From Gemmatimonadales bacterium (GTDB taxonomy: Bacteria > Gemmatimonadota > Gemmatimonadetes > Gemmatimonadales > GWC2-71-9): a DNA stretch of 64,000 nt. The position numbers were made by a program, and so were the translations under genes. The stretch is from NCBI GenBank assembly GCA_019637315.1, contig JAHBVU010000008.1, forward strand, positions 1 to 64,000, written 5' to 3'. This document shows, piece after piece, positions 48,206 to 56,831 of this stretch; positions within the stretch are counted from its first letter, which is position 1, and every line of letters begins with the position of its first letter. The notes under the pieces are model-generated. The model was not told the DNA's origin and searched no databases. It saw only the letters and a program-made list of their open reading frames with translations.

Positions 48206-48937
48206 CTAGCGAAAGATTGCGAGCAGCAGATCGTAGAGCGCGTGGGTCCAGGCCGCGATCCCAAAGCCTCGAGTCAGGTACAGGCCGCTGAAGATGCCGC
48301 CGGCCACGGCCCGAAACGTGAACGAGTCGAGCTGGAACGGGTCGCCGTACGGGCCGACGTAGTGGAAGGCGGAGAAGATGAGCGCGCCGAGCACGATGGC
48401 CGTCACGGCGCCAGCTCGGGGCGACCAGCCAAGGCCACGCGTGGCCAGCCAGGCCAGTCCGGATACGAGCAGCACCCGAAACACCAGTTCCTCATACAGC
48501 CCGGCGCCAAGCGAGATCATGACCTGGGTCGGAAAGTTGAACTGGTCGAACGCCCCAGCCGCGAGCACGATGCTGAGCCGGCCCATCAGGAGCGAAGTGA
48601 GGGTGCCGGCTACGACGCCCAGCAATGCCGCGTAGACGAGCGACTCTCCCAGCATCCCCGCGAACAGCCGCGGCTCGATCGGCCCGCGCCGCCGATCGCG
48701 AACCACCAGGACCGCCCCAACGCTGAGCAGGAGGACCGCGAAGACCGTCAGGCCGTGTCGCCCGCCCAACGCCAGGAACGCGCTCTTGAGCAGCACGTCG
48801 GCGCCGTTACGCACCCCGGCAATGGCATCCCCACTCAGCAGGTAGGCCAGTGCCTCATACAGGAGCAGCAACGGCAAGGCAAAGAGCAAGCTGTGCCGAG
48901 GGGCCCGTGTCTTCGACCAGTAAGAGGCTGCCGGCAT
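48206..48937 (-). CDS. CPBP-family intramembrane metalloprotease-like protein
   Basis: A 243-residue integral membrane protein of the CAAX protease/bacteriocin-processing (CPBP) family. The three motifs are visible: LYEELVFR (Glu pair and Arg), SAFHYVG (Phe-x2-His type) and a final His in AAWTHALYD. About seven membrane helices. Members cleave peptides in the membrane or protect against bacteriocins; the substrate here is unknown. The ATG at 48937 is used; a TTG two codons earlier is possible. It is 35 bases after mrpG on the same strand, so it may be read from the mrp operon. Confidence 0.85.
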   Translation of the reverse strand: MPAASYWSKTRAPRHSLLFALPLLLLYEALAYLLSGDAIAGVRNGADVLLKSAFLALGGRHGLTVFAVLLLSVGAVLVVRDRRRGPIEPRLFAGMLGESLVYAALLGVVAGTLTSLLMGRLSIVLAAGAFDQFNFPTQVMISLGAGLYEELVFRVLLVSGLAWLATRGLGWSPRAGAVTAIVLGALIFSAFHYVGPYGDPFQLDSFTFRAVAGGIFSGLYLTRGFGIAAWTHALYDLLLAIFR

Positions 48938-48972
48938 AGTCAAGGCTCTACGCTTCCTGCTCGCGTCAGGAT

Positions 48973-49359
48973 TCAGACCGGCCCGGAGCGGGACTCCGGG
49001 CGCGGCGGCGGCAGCACCTCATTGAAAGTACCCCGGCGAAGCGCCTCCTCGAGGCGATCTTCGATGGTGCCATCCCACAGCAACACACCCCCGACGTAGG
49101 CCGCGCGCCCCAGCAAGTGTGCAGCGATTGGCGTGGTCATGAGCAGAAACACGATGGCGACCACCGCCTTACCCCACGTAGCTAGCTCCGGATGCAGCGT
49201 AGCCACCCCCAGCAGAATAAAGCCAGACCCCGCGGCGCCCGCCTTGGTCGCGGCATGCATGCGGGTAAAGAAGTCGGGCAGCCGGAGCACTCCGATTCCG
49301 GCAATCAGCACGATGGCGCCGCCAATCAGCAGCAGGCCGCCGGCAATCCACTCCCTCAT
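48973..49359 (-). CDS. mrpG: Mrp antiporter subunit G
   Basis: A 128-residue subunit of the multisubunit monovalent cation/proton antiporter. Three membrane helices and the family motif VLRLPDFFTRMHAATKAGAAGSGFILLG, cited here by its core PDFFTRMHAATKAG. The C-terminus is extended and polar. The start overlaps the mrpF stop by four bases. Last of seven mrp genes. Confidence 0.92.
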   Translation of the reverse strand: MREWIAGGLLLIGGAIVLIAGIGVLRLPDFFTRMHAATKAGAAGSGFILLGVATLHPELATWGKAVVAIVFLLMTTPIAAHLLGRAAYVGGVLLWDGTIEDRLEEALRRGTFNEVLPPPRPESRSGPV

Positions 49360-49655
49360 ACGTCCTCCTCCTCATCCTGCAGCGTCCCACGCTCCATGAA
49401 GGCGCCGAACGCGACCGTGCCCAGGAACCCGACCAGCGCGATACCGAGTGCAATATCGATGAAGGCAACCGAGCCCGACGCGATGACCGCAACCGCAGCC
49501 GCGCTGACACCGAGCGAACCCAGCATGTCGAGGCCTACGATACGATCAGCCGCGCTCGGTCCACGCACGACTCTGATCACCACGAGCACGCAGGCGGTCA
49601 CCAGCATGGTGGCCGACGCCACGATGGCGAACTGAAGAAATCCAGCTCCCGTCAT
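49356..49655 (-). CDS. mrpF: Mrp antiporter subunit F
   Basis: A 99-residue, three-helix subunit with the family stretch VRGPSAADRIVGLDMLG after the first helix and a conserved acidic residue in AFIDIALGIALVGFLG. The ATG at 49655 overlaps the mrpE stop by four bases. It ends with an unusually acidic tail (QDEEEDV). Confidence 0.92.
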   Translation of the reverse strand: MTGAGFLQFAIVASATMLVTACVLVVIRVVRGPSAADRIVGLDMLGSLGVSAAAVAVIASGSVAFIDIALGIALVGFLGTVAFGAFMERGTLQDEEEDV

Positions 49656-49975
49656 CCCAGAACCTCCAGGACTCGACGTTCGAAGCCCTGCTTGATCCCC
49701 GCGACCGTATTCGGTGTCACGTTGAGGACGTGCGCATAGAGCACGCTCCGGTCGTCGGAGACGTGCAACGTAGTCGTCCCCGGTGTCAGCGTGATCATGT
49801 TGGCAAGCAGCGTAATGCCGCCGTCGGTTTTGACATCGAGCGGAATCGCGACGATCGCTGACTGCGTCACGCGCTGCGGGAAAAGCACCGTTATCGCCAC
49901 GTCCCAAACCGACCGGACCCACTCACGCCCGAACAGCAGCAGGAGCCACACCCAGCCGATCGCTCGACGTATCAT
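49652..49975 (-). CDS. mrpE: Mrp antiporter subunit E
   Basis: A 107-residue subunit, shorter than the usual 150 or so because it lacks part of the N-terminal membrane region. One clear membrane helix (GWVWLLLLFGREWV) is followed by the typical MrpE domain (AIPLDVKTDGGITLLANMITLTPGTTTL, cited by LLANMITLTPGTTTL, then VLYAHVLNV). It lies three bases after mrpD and overlaps mrpF by four. Confidence 0.9.
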   Translation of the reverse strand: MIRRAIGWVWLLLLFGREWVRSVWDVAITVLFPQRVTQSAIVAIPLDVKTDGGITLLANMITLTPGTTTLHVSDDRSVLYAHVLNVTPNTVAGIKQGFERRVLEVLG

Positions 49976-49978
49976 GGT

Positions 49979-51523
49979 CTACCGTCCGATCTCGCTGGCG
50001 CTCTCGACCGCAACGGCGGTTTCCGGGAGCACAGCACTGATGTAGGCTTCGGGCGCGAGCAACTGCGCCGCGGCCCGAGTCGAGAACTCAACGAAAGGTT
50101 CGGCGGCAAAGCCAATCGTCAGCGTGATAGCCGCCAGCGCGGCAATCGGCATCAGCATGGTCCGCCGCACCACCGGATACCGGCGCCAGCGATCCGCCGC
50201 GATCCGCGACAGTTCGGATTGCGGCTTCCAGAACGCTTCGTTCCAGATCTTGAGCATCGAATAGAGCGTCAGCACGCCGACGGCCAGGCCGGTCACCGCG
50301 AGCACGAGGTGCCCCGCCTCGAAGCCCGCCTTGATGACGACCAGCTTGCTCCAGAACCCCGACAGCGGCGGGAGCCCGGCCAGCGAGAAGGCCGGGACGA
50401 CGAAGAGCGCGGCAACCAGCGGCGCGCTCCGCACCAACCCACCGATCTGCTTCAGATCGAACGAGCCAGCCGCCCGATTGATGACCCCGGCCAACAGGAA
50501 CAGATTGGCCTTGACGACGATGTGATGGATCACATACAAAATCGAACCGGCCACAGCCAGCGGTGTGGCTATGGCGAGGCCGAACAGCATGTAGCCGATC
50601 TGGCTGATGATATGGAACGACAGAATCCGACGGACATCGTAGTGCGCGGCTGCGCCGAGCACACCGGTCACCATGGTGAAGATGGCAATGGCGCCGATGA
50701 TCGAACTGATCAGCGCCGTTCCTGGAAAGACCAGGGTCACGACGCGAATCATCGCATAGACCCCGACCTTGGTGAGCATCGCAGCAAAGATGGCGACCAC
50801 CGGCGCAGCTGCCGTATGGTACGCGGCCGGCAGCCAGAAGAAGAGCGGAAAGACCGCAGCCTTGGCGCCGAACGCGAGGACCAGCAGCACGGCGATGGCC
50901 GTGACCAGGCCCCGATTCTCCAGCGTGGGAACGATCCCGGCGAGTTGTGCCAGATTGAGCGTACCCGTGGCTCCGTAGAGAAATGCAACGCCCAGCAGGA
51001 AGAGCGTGGTTGCGACCAGATTGAGCGCCACGTACTTGACGGCGCCATCCAGCTGTTCCCGCGACCCGCCGATGACGAGCAGGCCGAACGACGAGATCAG
51101 CATGATCTCGAACCAGACATACATGTTGAAGATGTCACCGGTGAGAAACGCGCCGACCACGCCGAGCAGCAAGCCCTGGTAGAGTGGGTGGTATAGCGCG
51201 CGCTCTCGGCGCCGAGCGCGGTCCACCAGGCCATAAACCCCAACGGCCACCGCCATGATACCCGTAATGACCACCATGGCCGCGGAGAACAGGTCGGCAA
51301 CGAACGTGATACCGAACGGCGCTCGCCATCCGCCGAACTGAGTGGCCAGGACGGTACCATCGAAGACGGCAGCCAGGAGAGCCAGTGAGGCAACCAAGAG
51401 CCCGACGCTGGAGGTCAGGCTGACGATCCGCTGCGCCCGCCGATGACGCGCCAGCACGGTGCAGAGTGCAAGGCTGACCATCGGGATGGCAGCCGGCAGG
51501 GTCAGCAACCAATGATCCGTCAT
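49979..51523 (-). CDS. mrpD: Mrp antiporter subunit D
   Basis: A 514-residue NuoN/NuoL-like proton-pumping subunit with about 14 membrane helices. The key lysine and glutamate helices are present: WFEIMLISSFGLLVIGG (Glu), FGAKAAVFPLFFWLPAAYHTA (Lys; core KAAVFPLFFWLP) and MLTKVGVYAMIR. The start overlaps the mrpC stop by four bases. Length and motifs are normal for the family. Confidence 0.94.
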   Translation of the reverse strand: MTDHWLLTLPAAIPMVSLALCTVLARHRRAQRIVSLTSSVGLLVASLALLAAVFDGTVLATQFGGWRAPFGITFVADLFSAAMVVITGIMAVAVGVYGLVDRARRRERALYHPLYQGLLLGVVGAFLTGDIFNMYVWFEIMLISSFGLLVIGGSREQLDGAVKYVALNLVATTLFLLGVAFLYGATGTLNLAQLAGIVPTLENRGLVTAIAVLLVLAFGAKAAVFPLFFWLPAAYHTAAAPVVAIFAAMLTKVGVYAMIRVVTLVFPGTALISSIIGAIAIFTMVTGVLGAAAHYDVRRILSFHIISQIGYMLFGLAIATPLAVAGSILYVIHHIVVKANLFLLAGVINRAAGSFDLKQIGGLVRSAPLVAALFVVPAFSLAGLPPLSGFWSKLVVIKAGFEAGHLVLAVTGLAVGVLTLYSMLKIWNEAFWKPQSELSRIAADRWRRYPVVRRTMLMPIAALAAITLTIGFAAEPFVEFSTRAAAQLLAPEAYISAVLPETAVAVESASEIGR

Positions 51524-51906
51524 GTAACCTCCGGATCGGCCGCGGGCACCGAGGCCGACGAACGACCCTCGGCCTCTCGCATGGCATCGCTGTCAACGGT
51601 GCCAAGCTTACGGTAGGCCCCGTGGAGCAGCACCGCGGTAAAAGCAGCGAGTGCAAAGGAAATTACGATGGCGGTCAGAATCAGCGCCTGCGGCAGCGGG
51701 TTCGCGCTCACGGCAATCGTCGTTTCGCCCTCGGGCACCAACGGCGGGACCCGCGACCCGAAGCGGCCTGCAATGAACAGCGAGAGATTGACGCCGTTCG
51801 TCAGCACCAGAAACCCGAGCAGCATCCGAAGAACGTTCCGCGAGAGCAGCATGTACACGGCTACCGCGACCAGCACACCAACCGCGAGAACGAAGGGCAG
51901 CTCCAC
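51520..51906 (-). CDS. mrpC: Mrp antiporter subunit C
   Basis: A 128-residue NuoK-like subunit with three membrane helices and the motif LLGFLVLTNGVNLSLF, a long polar loop, then ALILTAIVISFALAAFTAVLL. Start GTG at 51906, three bases after the mrpB stop. The C-terminal tail is acidic and extended. Confidence 0.93.
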   Translation of the reverse strand: MELPFVLAVGVLVAVAVYMLLSRNVLRMLLGFLVLTNGVNLSLFIAGRFGSRVPPLVPEGETTIAVSANPLPQALILTAIVISFALAAFTAVLLHGAYRKLGTVDSDAMREAEGRSSASVPAADPEVT

Positions 51907-51909
51907 CGC

Positions 51910-52311
51910 TCAGTCCTCCAAGTACAGTGAGAGGAAGAGCAGCACTGACCCGACCACGACGAGATAGACGCCCGCATCAAATATCAGTGTCGTTCCGATC
52001 GCGAACCCTCCGGGGGCGGCCCACTGATGCGCCAGGAATTGCTCGCCGACCAGCAAGCCAGGCAGACCGCCACTGACAGCAAGGAGGAGCCCCAGAGCCG
52101 CCAGCGTTGCCGGCCGCATCAGAAGGACCCGGTAGAGTGCTTCACGACCGCGCGGCAAGGCGTAGATCGCGAGCCCGGCAGCGGCGATCAACCCGCCGAT
52201 GAATCCGCCGCCGGGCTCATTGTGCCCACGCAGCAGGATGTAGAGCGAGAACAGGCCCGAGACCGGCAGCAGCAGCCGCCCCCCGGTGCGCAGAATGACC
52301 GAACTCTTCAT
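51910..52311 (-). CDS. mrpB: Mrp antiporter subunit B
   Basis: A 133-residue four-helix subunit. Family stretch [20 protein letters not shown] (core [13 protein letters not shown]) and a last helix ending LFLSLYLED. The ATG at 52311 overlaps the mrpA stop by four bases. Confidence 0.94.
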   Translation of the reverse strand: MKSSVILRTGGRLLLPVSGLFSLYILLRGHNEPGGGFIGGLIAAAGLAIYALPRGREALYRVLLMRPATLAALGLLLAVSGGLPGLLVGEQFLAHQWAAPGGFAIGTTLIFDAGVYLVVVGSVLLFLSLYLED

Positions 52312-54608
52312 CGTTCCCCCTGACCGGGCCGGCGGACGCTCTTGACGACCGCGGCGGCGGCGATGGCCGCGAGGCTCAACACCATGATTTCACCCAGGGT
52401 GTCGATCCCGCGAAAGTCGACGATGATCACGTTGACCAGATTGCGCCCGTGTGCTTCAGGCTGGCTGGCCTGACGAAAGAAGTCCGAGACCTGAGGATCA
52501 AAGGCACCTGAGACGACAGCCAGCAGAACGACCGTCACAACGGCCCCAAACCCCGCAGCGAGCGCTGCATCGTTGCGCCGCTCTGCCGGGGTTCGGAACT
52601 CAGGTTCACGGAAGGGAAGGAATCGGACGATGGCCAGCAGAATCACCACCGCGAGAGCCTCGACCAGAAACTGGGTGAAGGCAAGGTCGGGGGCCCCCTG
52701 AAACAGGTAGATCACCGCGACGACAAAGCCCACGACACCAGCGGCGACCAATCCGGCTACGAAGTTCGGCGCCATTCCCACCGCAAGGGCGGTAATGACG
52801 AGTAGAATCGGAAGCACGACCACCGGCCCCAGCCCCTCCGGCGGACCGCCCGGCCAGGCGACGCCTCCGCCCAGGAGCAGGGCTCCGCCGACCCCCACGG
52901 TAAAGACGGCGAGAGTTGCCCACAGGTAGCCGCGCAGACTACCGTGCTGCAGCCGGCTGGTCTGCCAGGCCGCGACGCGCTGCAAACCATGCAACGCACG
53001 ATCGTAGCCCCCATCGAGACCGTGCCGGTCGATCCAATCCGCCGCAGCCAGCGCCCGCTGAATCCGCGGCCAGCCCCGATAGAGCCCGACACCGAGCGCC
53101 AGGGTCACGGCGCTGAGCAGCAGCATGACCGACAGCCCGTGCCAGAGCGCCAGCGAGTACGGCACCGGAGCGCCTGCCGCCGCCTCTGCCGCAGCCGCCA
53201 CGACCGTATTCCCGGCCAGCTCGGGCAGGATGCCGAAGAGAACGCCAAGCAGCGCGAGCAACGCCGGTCCGCCCCACATCATGACAGACGGGTCGCGCGG
53301 CTCGCGTGGCGTCGGCCGAAGCGGGCCGAAGAAGCAGCGCAGGGCCACCGCCCCGGCCACCACCACCATCACCGCGTTCGTGAGGACGCCGATTCCAGCC
53401 AACACCCAGCCGAAGCGACCAAGCAAGGTTGCCTCATAGAGCACTTCCTTGGCCAGGAACCCGACAAAGGGCGGCAGCCCCGCCATCGACAACGCTCCCA
53501 GAACGGCAACCGCCGCCGTGATCGGCATCCGATGGCGGAGTCCGCCGAGTGCCGCGCTGTCCCGCGATCCGGCCCGATAGTCGATGATCCCGGTTACCAG
53601 GAAGAGGCAGGCCTTATAGAGCGCATGACCCACCAGAAAGAGGGCAAGCGCCACGGACGCCATCGGAGCCGGGTTGCCGATCAACACCACCAGCGTACCT
53701 AGCGACACCACGGTCGAATACGCCAGCAACCGCTTGAGATCCGTGTTGCGCAACGCATGCATCGACCCGACGAGCATGGTCAGGGTCCCGACGGTCACGA
53801 GCAGTCCGATCCAGAGAGTCGACTGCCCGAAGACCGGGTCGAATCGGGCCAGCAGGTAGACACCTAGCTTGACCATCGTGGCCGAATGGAGGTACGCAGA
53901 CACCGGGGTCGGTGCCACCATGGCATTCGGCAGCCAGAAGTGAAAGGGGAACTGCGCCGACTTGGTAAACGCCCCGAGGGCCACGAGCCCGATCACGACG
54001 GGCGCCAGCGCATGCTCCGCGAGCACCGCGCGATTGGCAATCAGCTCCGAGATGCTGAATGTCCCGCCGATAGTGCCCAGGATCAGGCCGCCGGCCAGCA
54101 GCGCGAGGCCGCCGGCAACCGTAACGAGGAGCCCCTGCTGCGCCGATCGACGGGCATCGGCCGATTCGGGGTAGAAACCGATCAGAAAGAACGAGGTCAG
54201 GCTGGTCAGTTCCCAGAACACGATCAGCAGGATCAGATCGTCCGCCAGAACCGCACCAAGCATGGCGCCGGCAAACACGGTCAGCGTGATGAAGAACCGG
54301 ACCGCTTTGTCGTTCTGCCGGAAATAGCGGGCAGCATACAGGAAGACGACGGCACCGATGCCCGTGATCAGCAGCGCAAAGAGCAGTGACAGGCCGTCAA
54401 GGCGGAACCGGGCCGCAATGCCAAGCGTCGGAATCCACGAGCGGACTTCGGTGAGTCCACCAGCAGCCACGATCGGGAGCTGCGCAAGGAACGCGGCAAA
54501 CAGACCCGCCGGCAACAGTGCGACGGCGGCGGCCGCACGCGAGCGAGCAACCCAGCCGACCAGCGGGGCGAGCGCGAACGTTCCCAGTACGAGAGCAAGC
54601 AGCAGCAC
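52308..54608 (-). CDS. mrpA: Mrp antiporter subunit A
   Basis: A 766-residue NuoL-like subunit with a C-terminal extension carrying MrpB/MbhE-like domains ([20 protein letters not shown] region to the end). Proton-path residues are visible: [14 protein letters not shown] (Glu), [22 protein letters not shown] (Lys; core [13 protein letters not shown]) and [16 protein letters not shown] (Lys). The start is GTG at 54608, with GGAGG 11 bases upstream. The operon mrpABCDEFG is complete and in the standard order, so this cell should export Na+ (or K+) in exchange for protons. Confidence 0.94.
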   Translation of the reverse strand: MLLLALVLGTFALAPLVGWVARSRAAAAVALLPAGLFAAFLAQLPIVAAGGLTEVRSWIPTLGIAARFRLDGLSLLFALLITGIGAVVFLYAARYFRQNDKAVRFFITLTVFAGAMLGAVLADDLILLIVFWELTSLTSFFLIGFYPESADARRSAQQGLLVTVAGGLALLAGGLILGTIGGTFSISELIANRAVLAEHALAPVVIGLVALGAFTKSAQFPFHFWLPNAMVAPTPVSAYLHSATMVKLGVYLLARFDPVFGQSTLWIGLLVTVGTLTMLVGSMHALRNTDLKRLLAYSTVVSLGTLVVLIGNPAPMASVALALFLVGHALYKACLFLVTGIIDYRAGSRDSAALGGLRHRMPITAAVAVLGALSMAGLPPFVGFLAKEVLYEATLLGRFGWVLAGIGVLTNAVMVVVAGAVALRCFFGPLRPTPREPRDPSVMMWGGPALLALLGVLFGILPELAGNTVVAAAAEAAAGAPVPYSLALWHGLSVMLLLSAVTLALGVGLYRGWPRIQRALAAADWIDRHGLDGGYDRALHGLQRVAAWQTSRLQHGSLRGYLWATLAVFTVGVGGALLLGGGVAWPGGPPEGLGPVVVLPILLVITALAVGMAPNFVAGLVAAGVVGFVVAVIYLFQGAPDLAFTQFLVEALAVVILLAIVRFLPFREPEFRTPAERRNDAALAAGFGAVVTVVLLAVVSGAFDPQVSDFFRQASQPEAHGRNLVNVIIVDFRGIDTLGEIMVLSLAAIAAAAVVKSVRRPGQGER

Positions 54609-54717
54609 GAGCGGGAGAACCTCCGGCCTACAGTACGGTCGCGGATCCAGTCAGGCGGATCAGCAGAAGGTCGGGCCGCCGGCAACTCGGCCCTGGAAAC
54701 GGAACCTCACCAACGCA

Positions 54718-54751
54718 ATCGCGCCGCCCGCCACAAGGCGAGCGGCGCGAT
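54718..54751. repeat. Hairpin between the leader ORF and mrpA
   Basis: Stem ATCGCGCCGC with GCGGCGCGAT, inner stem CGCC/GGCG and an ACAA loop. It stands 110 bases before the mrpA start on the minus strand. It could be a terminator or attenuator; no T-run follows on either strand. Confidence 0.55.
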
Positions 54752-54760
54752 GTAAAGTCC

Positions 54761-54867
54761 TTCGAGCTCGAGACGACCACCGGGAACCGATTCAGGCTCC
54801 GAGGTCCTGCTCATGCTCTCGGAGCTACGCGATCTCCTGGCGACCGCTTGCCCAGCTCGAGCTCGAA
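54761..54867. ncRNA. Candidate structured RNA (nested inverted repeats)
   Basis: A perfect 12 bp outer repeat (TTCGAGCTCGAG 54761-54772 with CTCGAGCTCGAA 54856-54867) encloses a 6 bp pairing (54780-54785 with 54835-54840, including one G-U if read on the plus strand) and an 8 bp hairpin (GCTCCGAG 54796-54803 with CTCGGAGC 54818-54825). On the plus strand five Ts follow at 54873-54877. The long bulged rod could be a small RNA on the plus strand or a leader structure of mrpA on the minus strand. No known RNA family was recognised. Confidence 0.35.
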
Positions 54868-54887
54868 CGACGTTTTTCGCTAGACAA
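54825..54887 (-). CDS. Possible 20-codon leader peptide upstream of mrpA
   Basis: On the minus strand AGGAGGTGATCC, complementary over 12 bases to the usual 16S rRNA 3' end, lies seven bases (counted from AGGAGG) before a TTG at 54887. The ORF encodes 20 residues, rich in Ser and Arg (SSEKRRSSSSWASGR), and stops at TAG (54825-54827). Its Ser codons lie in one arm of the 12 bp inverted repeat, so ribosome position could change the RNA fold ahead of mrpA, 220 bases downstream. Speculative but the ribosome site is striking. Confidence 0.35.
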   Translation of the reverse strand: MSSEKRRSSSSWASGRQEIA

Positions 54888-55004
54888 TGGATCACCTCCT
54901 CAGTTTGCGGTGGAACAGAACAGCCACAGGGGCACTCCAAAAGTGGAAAGATCCGGGCGGAATGACAAGGGCCACCAAGGGACCGATCCCCGCCCGGAAT
55001 CGGT

Positions 55005-55010
55005 TATGAT
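55005..55010 (+). promoter_or_regulatory. Possible -10 box before waaA
   Basis: TATGAT lies six bases before the GTG start of waaA, which has no Shine-Dalgarno. This fits a leaderless transcript, as at 25145-25150. No -35 consensus is seen. Confidence 0.35.
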
Positions 55011-55016
55011 TGACCG

Positions 55017-56330
55017 GTGCCCGCCACCAGCCTCGCCTACCGTGCGGCGGCCCGCGCCGCCGTAGCTCTCCTGCCCCTGATCCGCGGCGCAGCGCCCAAA
55101 TTGCGGATTGGCGATCTGGCTCGGCGTGGCGCGGTGGCGCGGTGGGAGGCCTGGAGCCAGGCCGCGCGCGATCGGCGGCGTCCGCTGCTCTGGATCCACG
55201 CGCCCTCGGTAGGCGAGGGTTTACAGGCCGAGGCCGTACTCGCCCTGCTCCGCGAAGCACACCCCGACTGGCAGATCGTCTACTCGTTCTTCAGTCCCTC
55301 GGCGGAGGCCCTGGCCCGCCGCCAGCCGGTCGACTGTGCCGATTACCTGCCCTACGATACGCGAACCCAGGTTGACGCCATGCTGAGCGCGCTCGAGCCA
55401 ACAGCACTGGTGTTCACCAAGCTCGACCTCTGGCCCGAACTGGCCACGCGAGCTCGTCGGCGCGGCACTCGGGTAGGCCTGGTTGCCGGCACCGTCAGTC
55501 CGGTCAGCGGCCGACGGCGTCCGGTTGCGCGGGCGCTGACTCGACCAGGGTACGCAGCCATCGATCGCGCCGGCGCCATTGCCCCCGATGATGCCCGCCG
55601 GCTCGTCGAGCTCGGCACGGATCCCACTCGCATTACCGTACTTGGCGACCCGCGAGTGGACAGTGCCTTCGCCAAAGTTGCCGCATTGCCCGACAGCTGG
55701 CCCCTGGCACATCTGACCGAGGGCGCCGCGACGCTGGTTGCCGGCTCGACCTGGGAGGGGGATGAACAGGTCGTGGTCGACGCCTGGCGCACCGTGCAGA
55801 GCAAGCATAGCAACGCCCGGCTGATTCTGGTGCCGCACGAGCCCGTTGCCACCCATCTCCGTGCCCTGACTGCGCGACTGGCTGCGTCGGGCCTGCGCGG
55901 CACCCGCCTGTCCGAGCTGCCGGACCGGGGCGTTGTTCCCCGATTGGTAATCGTCGACCGTGTCGGGATCCTGGCCGGACTCTACCGGGGCGCCGCGATG
56001 GCTTATGTGGGGGGAGGCTTCGGGCGGGCCGGGCTGCATTCGGTGCTTGAACCCGCTGTTTGCGCCATTCCGATCGTCGTCGGCCCCCGCTGGCAGACGA
56101 GTCGAGAGGCCGGGCTCCTGATTGACGCCCGGGCCGCCGTGGCGTTGGTGGCTGATCCGACGGAGGCAGCCAGTCAACTGGCGGCATGCTGGAGTGGTTG
56201 GCTCGCGGACCCCGTTGCGCGAGTGGCCGCCGGCAACGCGGCGCTCAGGGTCGCCGAGGGCGAACGAGGGGCCGCCCGCCGCAATGCGGACCTGGTTGCC
56301 ACGCTAATGGCGGGGTCACCGCCTCGTTAG
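55017..56330 (+). CDS. waaA: 3-deoxy-D-manno-octulosonic acid (Kdo) transferase
   Basis: Inner-membrane-associated glycosyltransferase that adds Kdo to lipid A precursors, 437 residues. Family landmarks: WIHAPSVGEG near residue 60, YLPYDTRTQVDAML, LVFTKLDLWPELA, GLVAGTVSPVSGRR, TWEGDEQVVVDAW (usually STH/W-GEE) and GGGFGRAGLHSVLEPAV (usual GGS-GG-NP-E motif). An N-terminal hydrophobic part (AARAAVALLPLIRG) is the membrane anchor. The GTG start appears leaderless. It indicates a lipopolysaccharide-bearing outer membrane. Confidence 0.9.
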   Translation: MPATSLAYRAAARAAVALLPLIRGAAPKLRIGDLARRGAVARWEAWSQAARDRRRPLLWIHAPSVGEGLQAEAVLALLREAHPDWQIVYSFFSPSAEALARRQPVDCADYLPYDTRTQVDAMLSALEPTALVFTKLDLWPELATRARRRGTRVGLVAGTVSPVSGRRRPVARALTRPGYAAIDRAGAIAPDDARRLVELGTDPTRITVLGDPRVDSAFAKVAALPDSWPLAHLTEGAATLVAGSTWEGDEQVVVDAWRTVQSKHSNARLILVPHEPVATHLRALTARLAASGLRGTRLSELPDRGVVPRLVIVDRVGILAGLYRGAAMAYVGGGFGRAGLHSVLEPAVCAIPIVVGPRWQTSREAGLLIDARAAVALVADPTEAASQLAACWSGWLADPVARVAAGNAALRVAEGERGAARRNADLVATLMAGSPPR

Positions 56331-56830
56331 GCAATGTCCCGCAAGACGGCGGCTAGGTGGCGCTCCTCGTCGGAGGAAGCAGCCGGTTCAGGTTCGACCG
56401 GGGCAACCGGACCCTCGCGCCGACGACGACGAAGAATCAGCAGGGCGAGTGCCGCACCACCTGCCGCCACAGATACCCACGGCAACACCCACAGCACCAG
56501 ATTGAACCCCGTTGCAGGCGGGGCGCCGAGAATCGTCTGGCCATAGGCATCGACCAGGGCGGCCTTGACCTCACTGATCGACGCGCCACCCTCCAGGTGC
56601 CCTCGGATGCTGCGCCGCAATGAATCGGCCGCTGGCGAGGGGCAGTTCTTGAGGGTCAGCCCGGGACAGAAGGGACTCAGCAGCTCGTCAAACAGTTTGT
56701 CGGCAACCGTGATGTCCTGTCCGAGAGCCACTTCGTACCTTGCGAGAGGAGCCGGAGGACCAGCGTCCTGTTGCGGTGGACTTCCCACCAGGCCTTGAGC
56801 AACGATCACGAGCAGCAGCGTACCTGACAT
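56327..56830 (-). CDS. ccmH: Cytochrome c-type biogenesis protein, CcmH/NrfF-like
   Basis: A 167-residue periplasm-facing thiol protein for heme attachment. A signal/anchor at the N-terminus is followed by the CcmH domain and a membrane helix (about 110-135, LVLWVLPWVSVAAGGAALALLIL), then a polar tail ending HLAAVLRDIA. The usual redox motif LRC-x-VCQN is replaced by SPFCPGLTLKNCPSP, i.e. C-x7-C, a variant. The rest (SIRGHLEGGASISEVKAALVDAYG) matches the family. It overlaps the waaA end by four bases and lies one base after the SCO gene. Confidence 0.8.
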   Translation of the reverse strand: MSGTLLLVIVAQGLVGSPPQQDAGPPAPLARYEVALGQDITVADKLFDELLSPFCPGLTLKNCPSPAADSLRRSIRGHLEGGASISEVKAALVDAYGQTILGAPPATGFNLVLWVLPWVSVAAGGAALALLILRRRRREGPVAPVEPEPAASSDEERHLAAVLRDIA

Positions 56831-56831
56831 G

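Larger units (their letters stand above)
54609..55016. other. Structured 408-base gap between mrpA and waaA
   Basis: Divergent promoter region that is longer than others here and full of structure: a 10 bp hairpin at 54718-54751, nested inverted repeats at 54761-54867, and a 20-codon minus-strand ORF at 54825-54887 with a near-perfect ribosome site. A 77-residue minus-strand frame (54707-54940) also runs through. Features are listed separately. Confidence 0.6.

Noticed and set aside
54889-54900. Plus-strand GGATCACCTCCT identical to the 16S rRNA 3' end
   Set aside because: No other rRNA sequence surrounds it; it is explained as the complement of a minus-strand Shine-Dalgarno.
54707-54940. 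77-residue minus-strand frame with an MECPCGC start
   Set aside because: Starts at a TTG without ribosome site; the strong site at 54889-54900 serves a different frame. No domain recognised.
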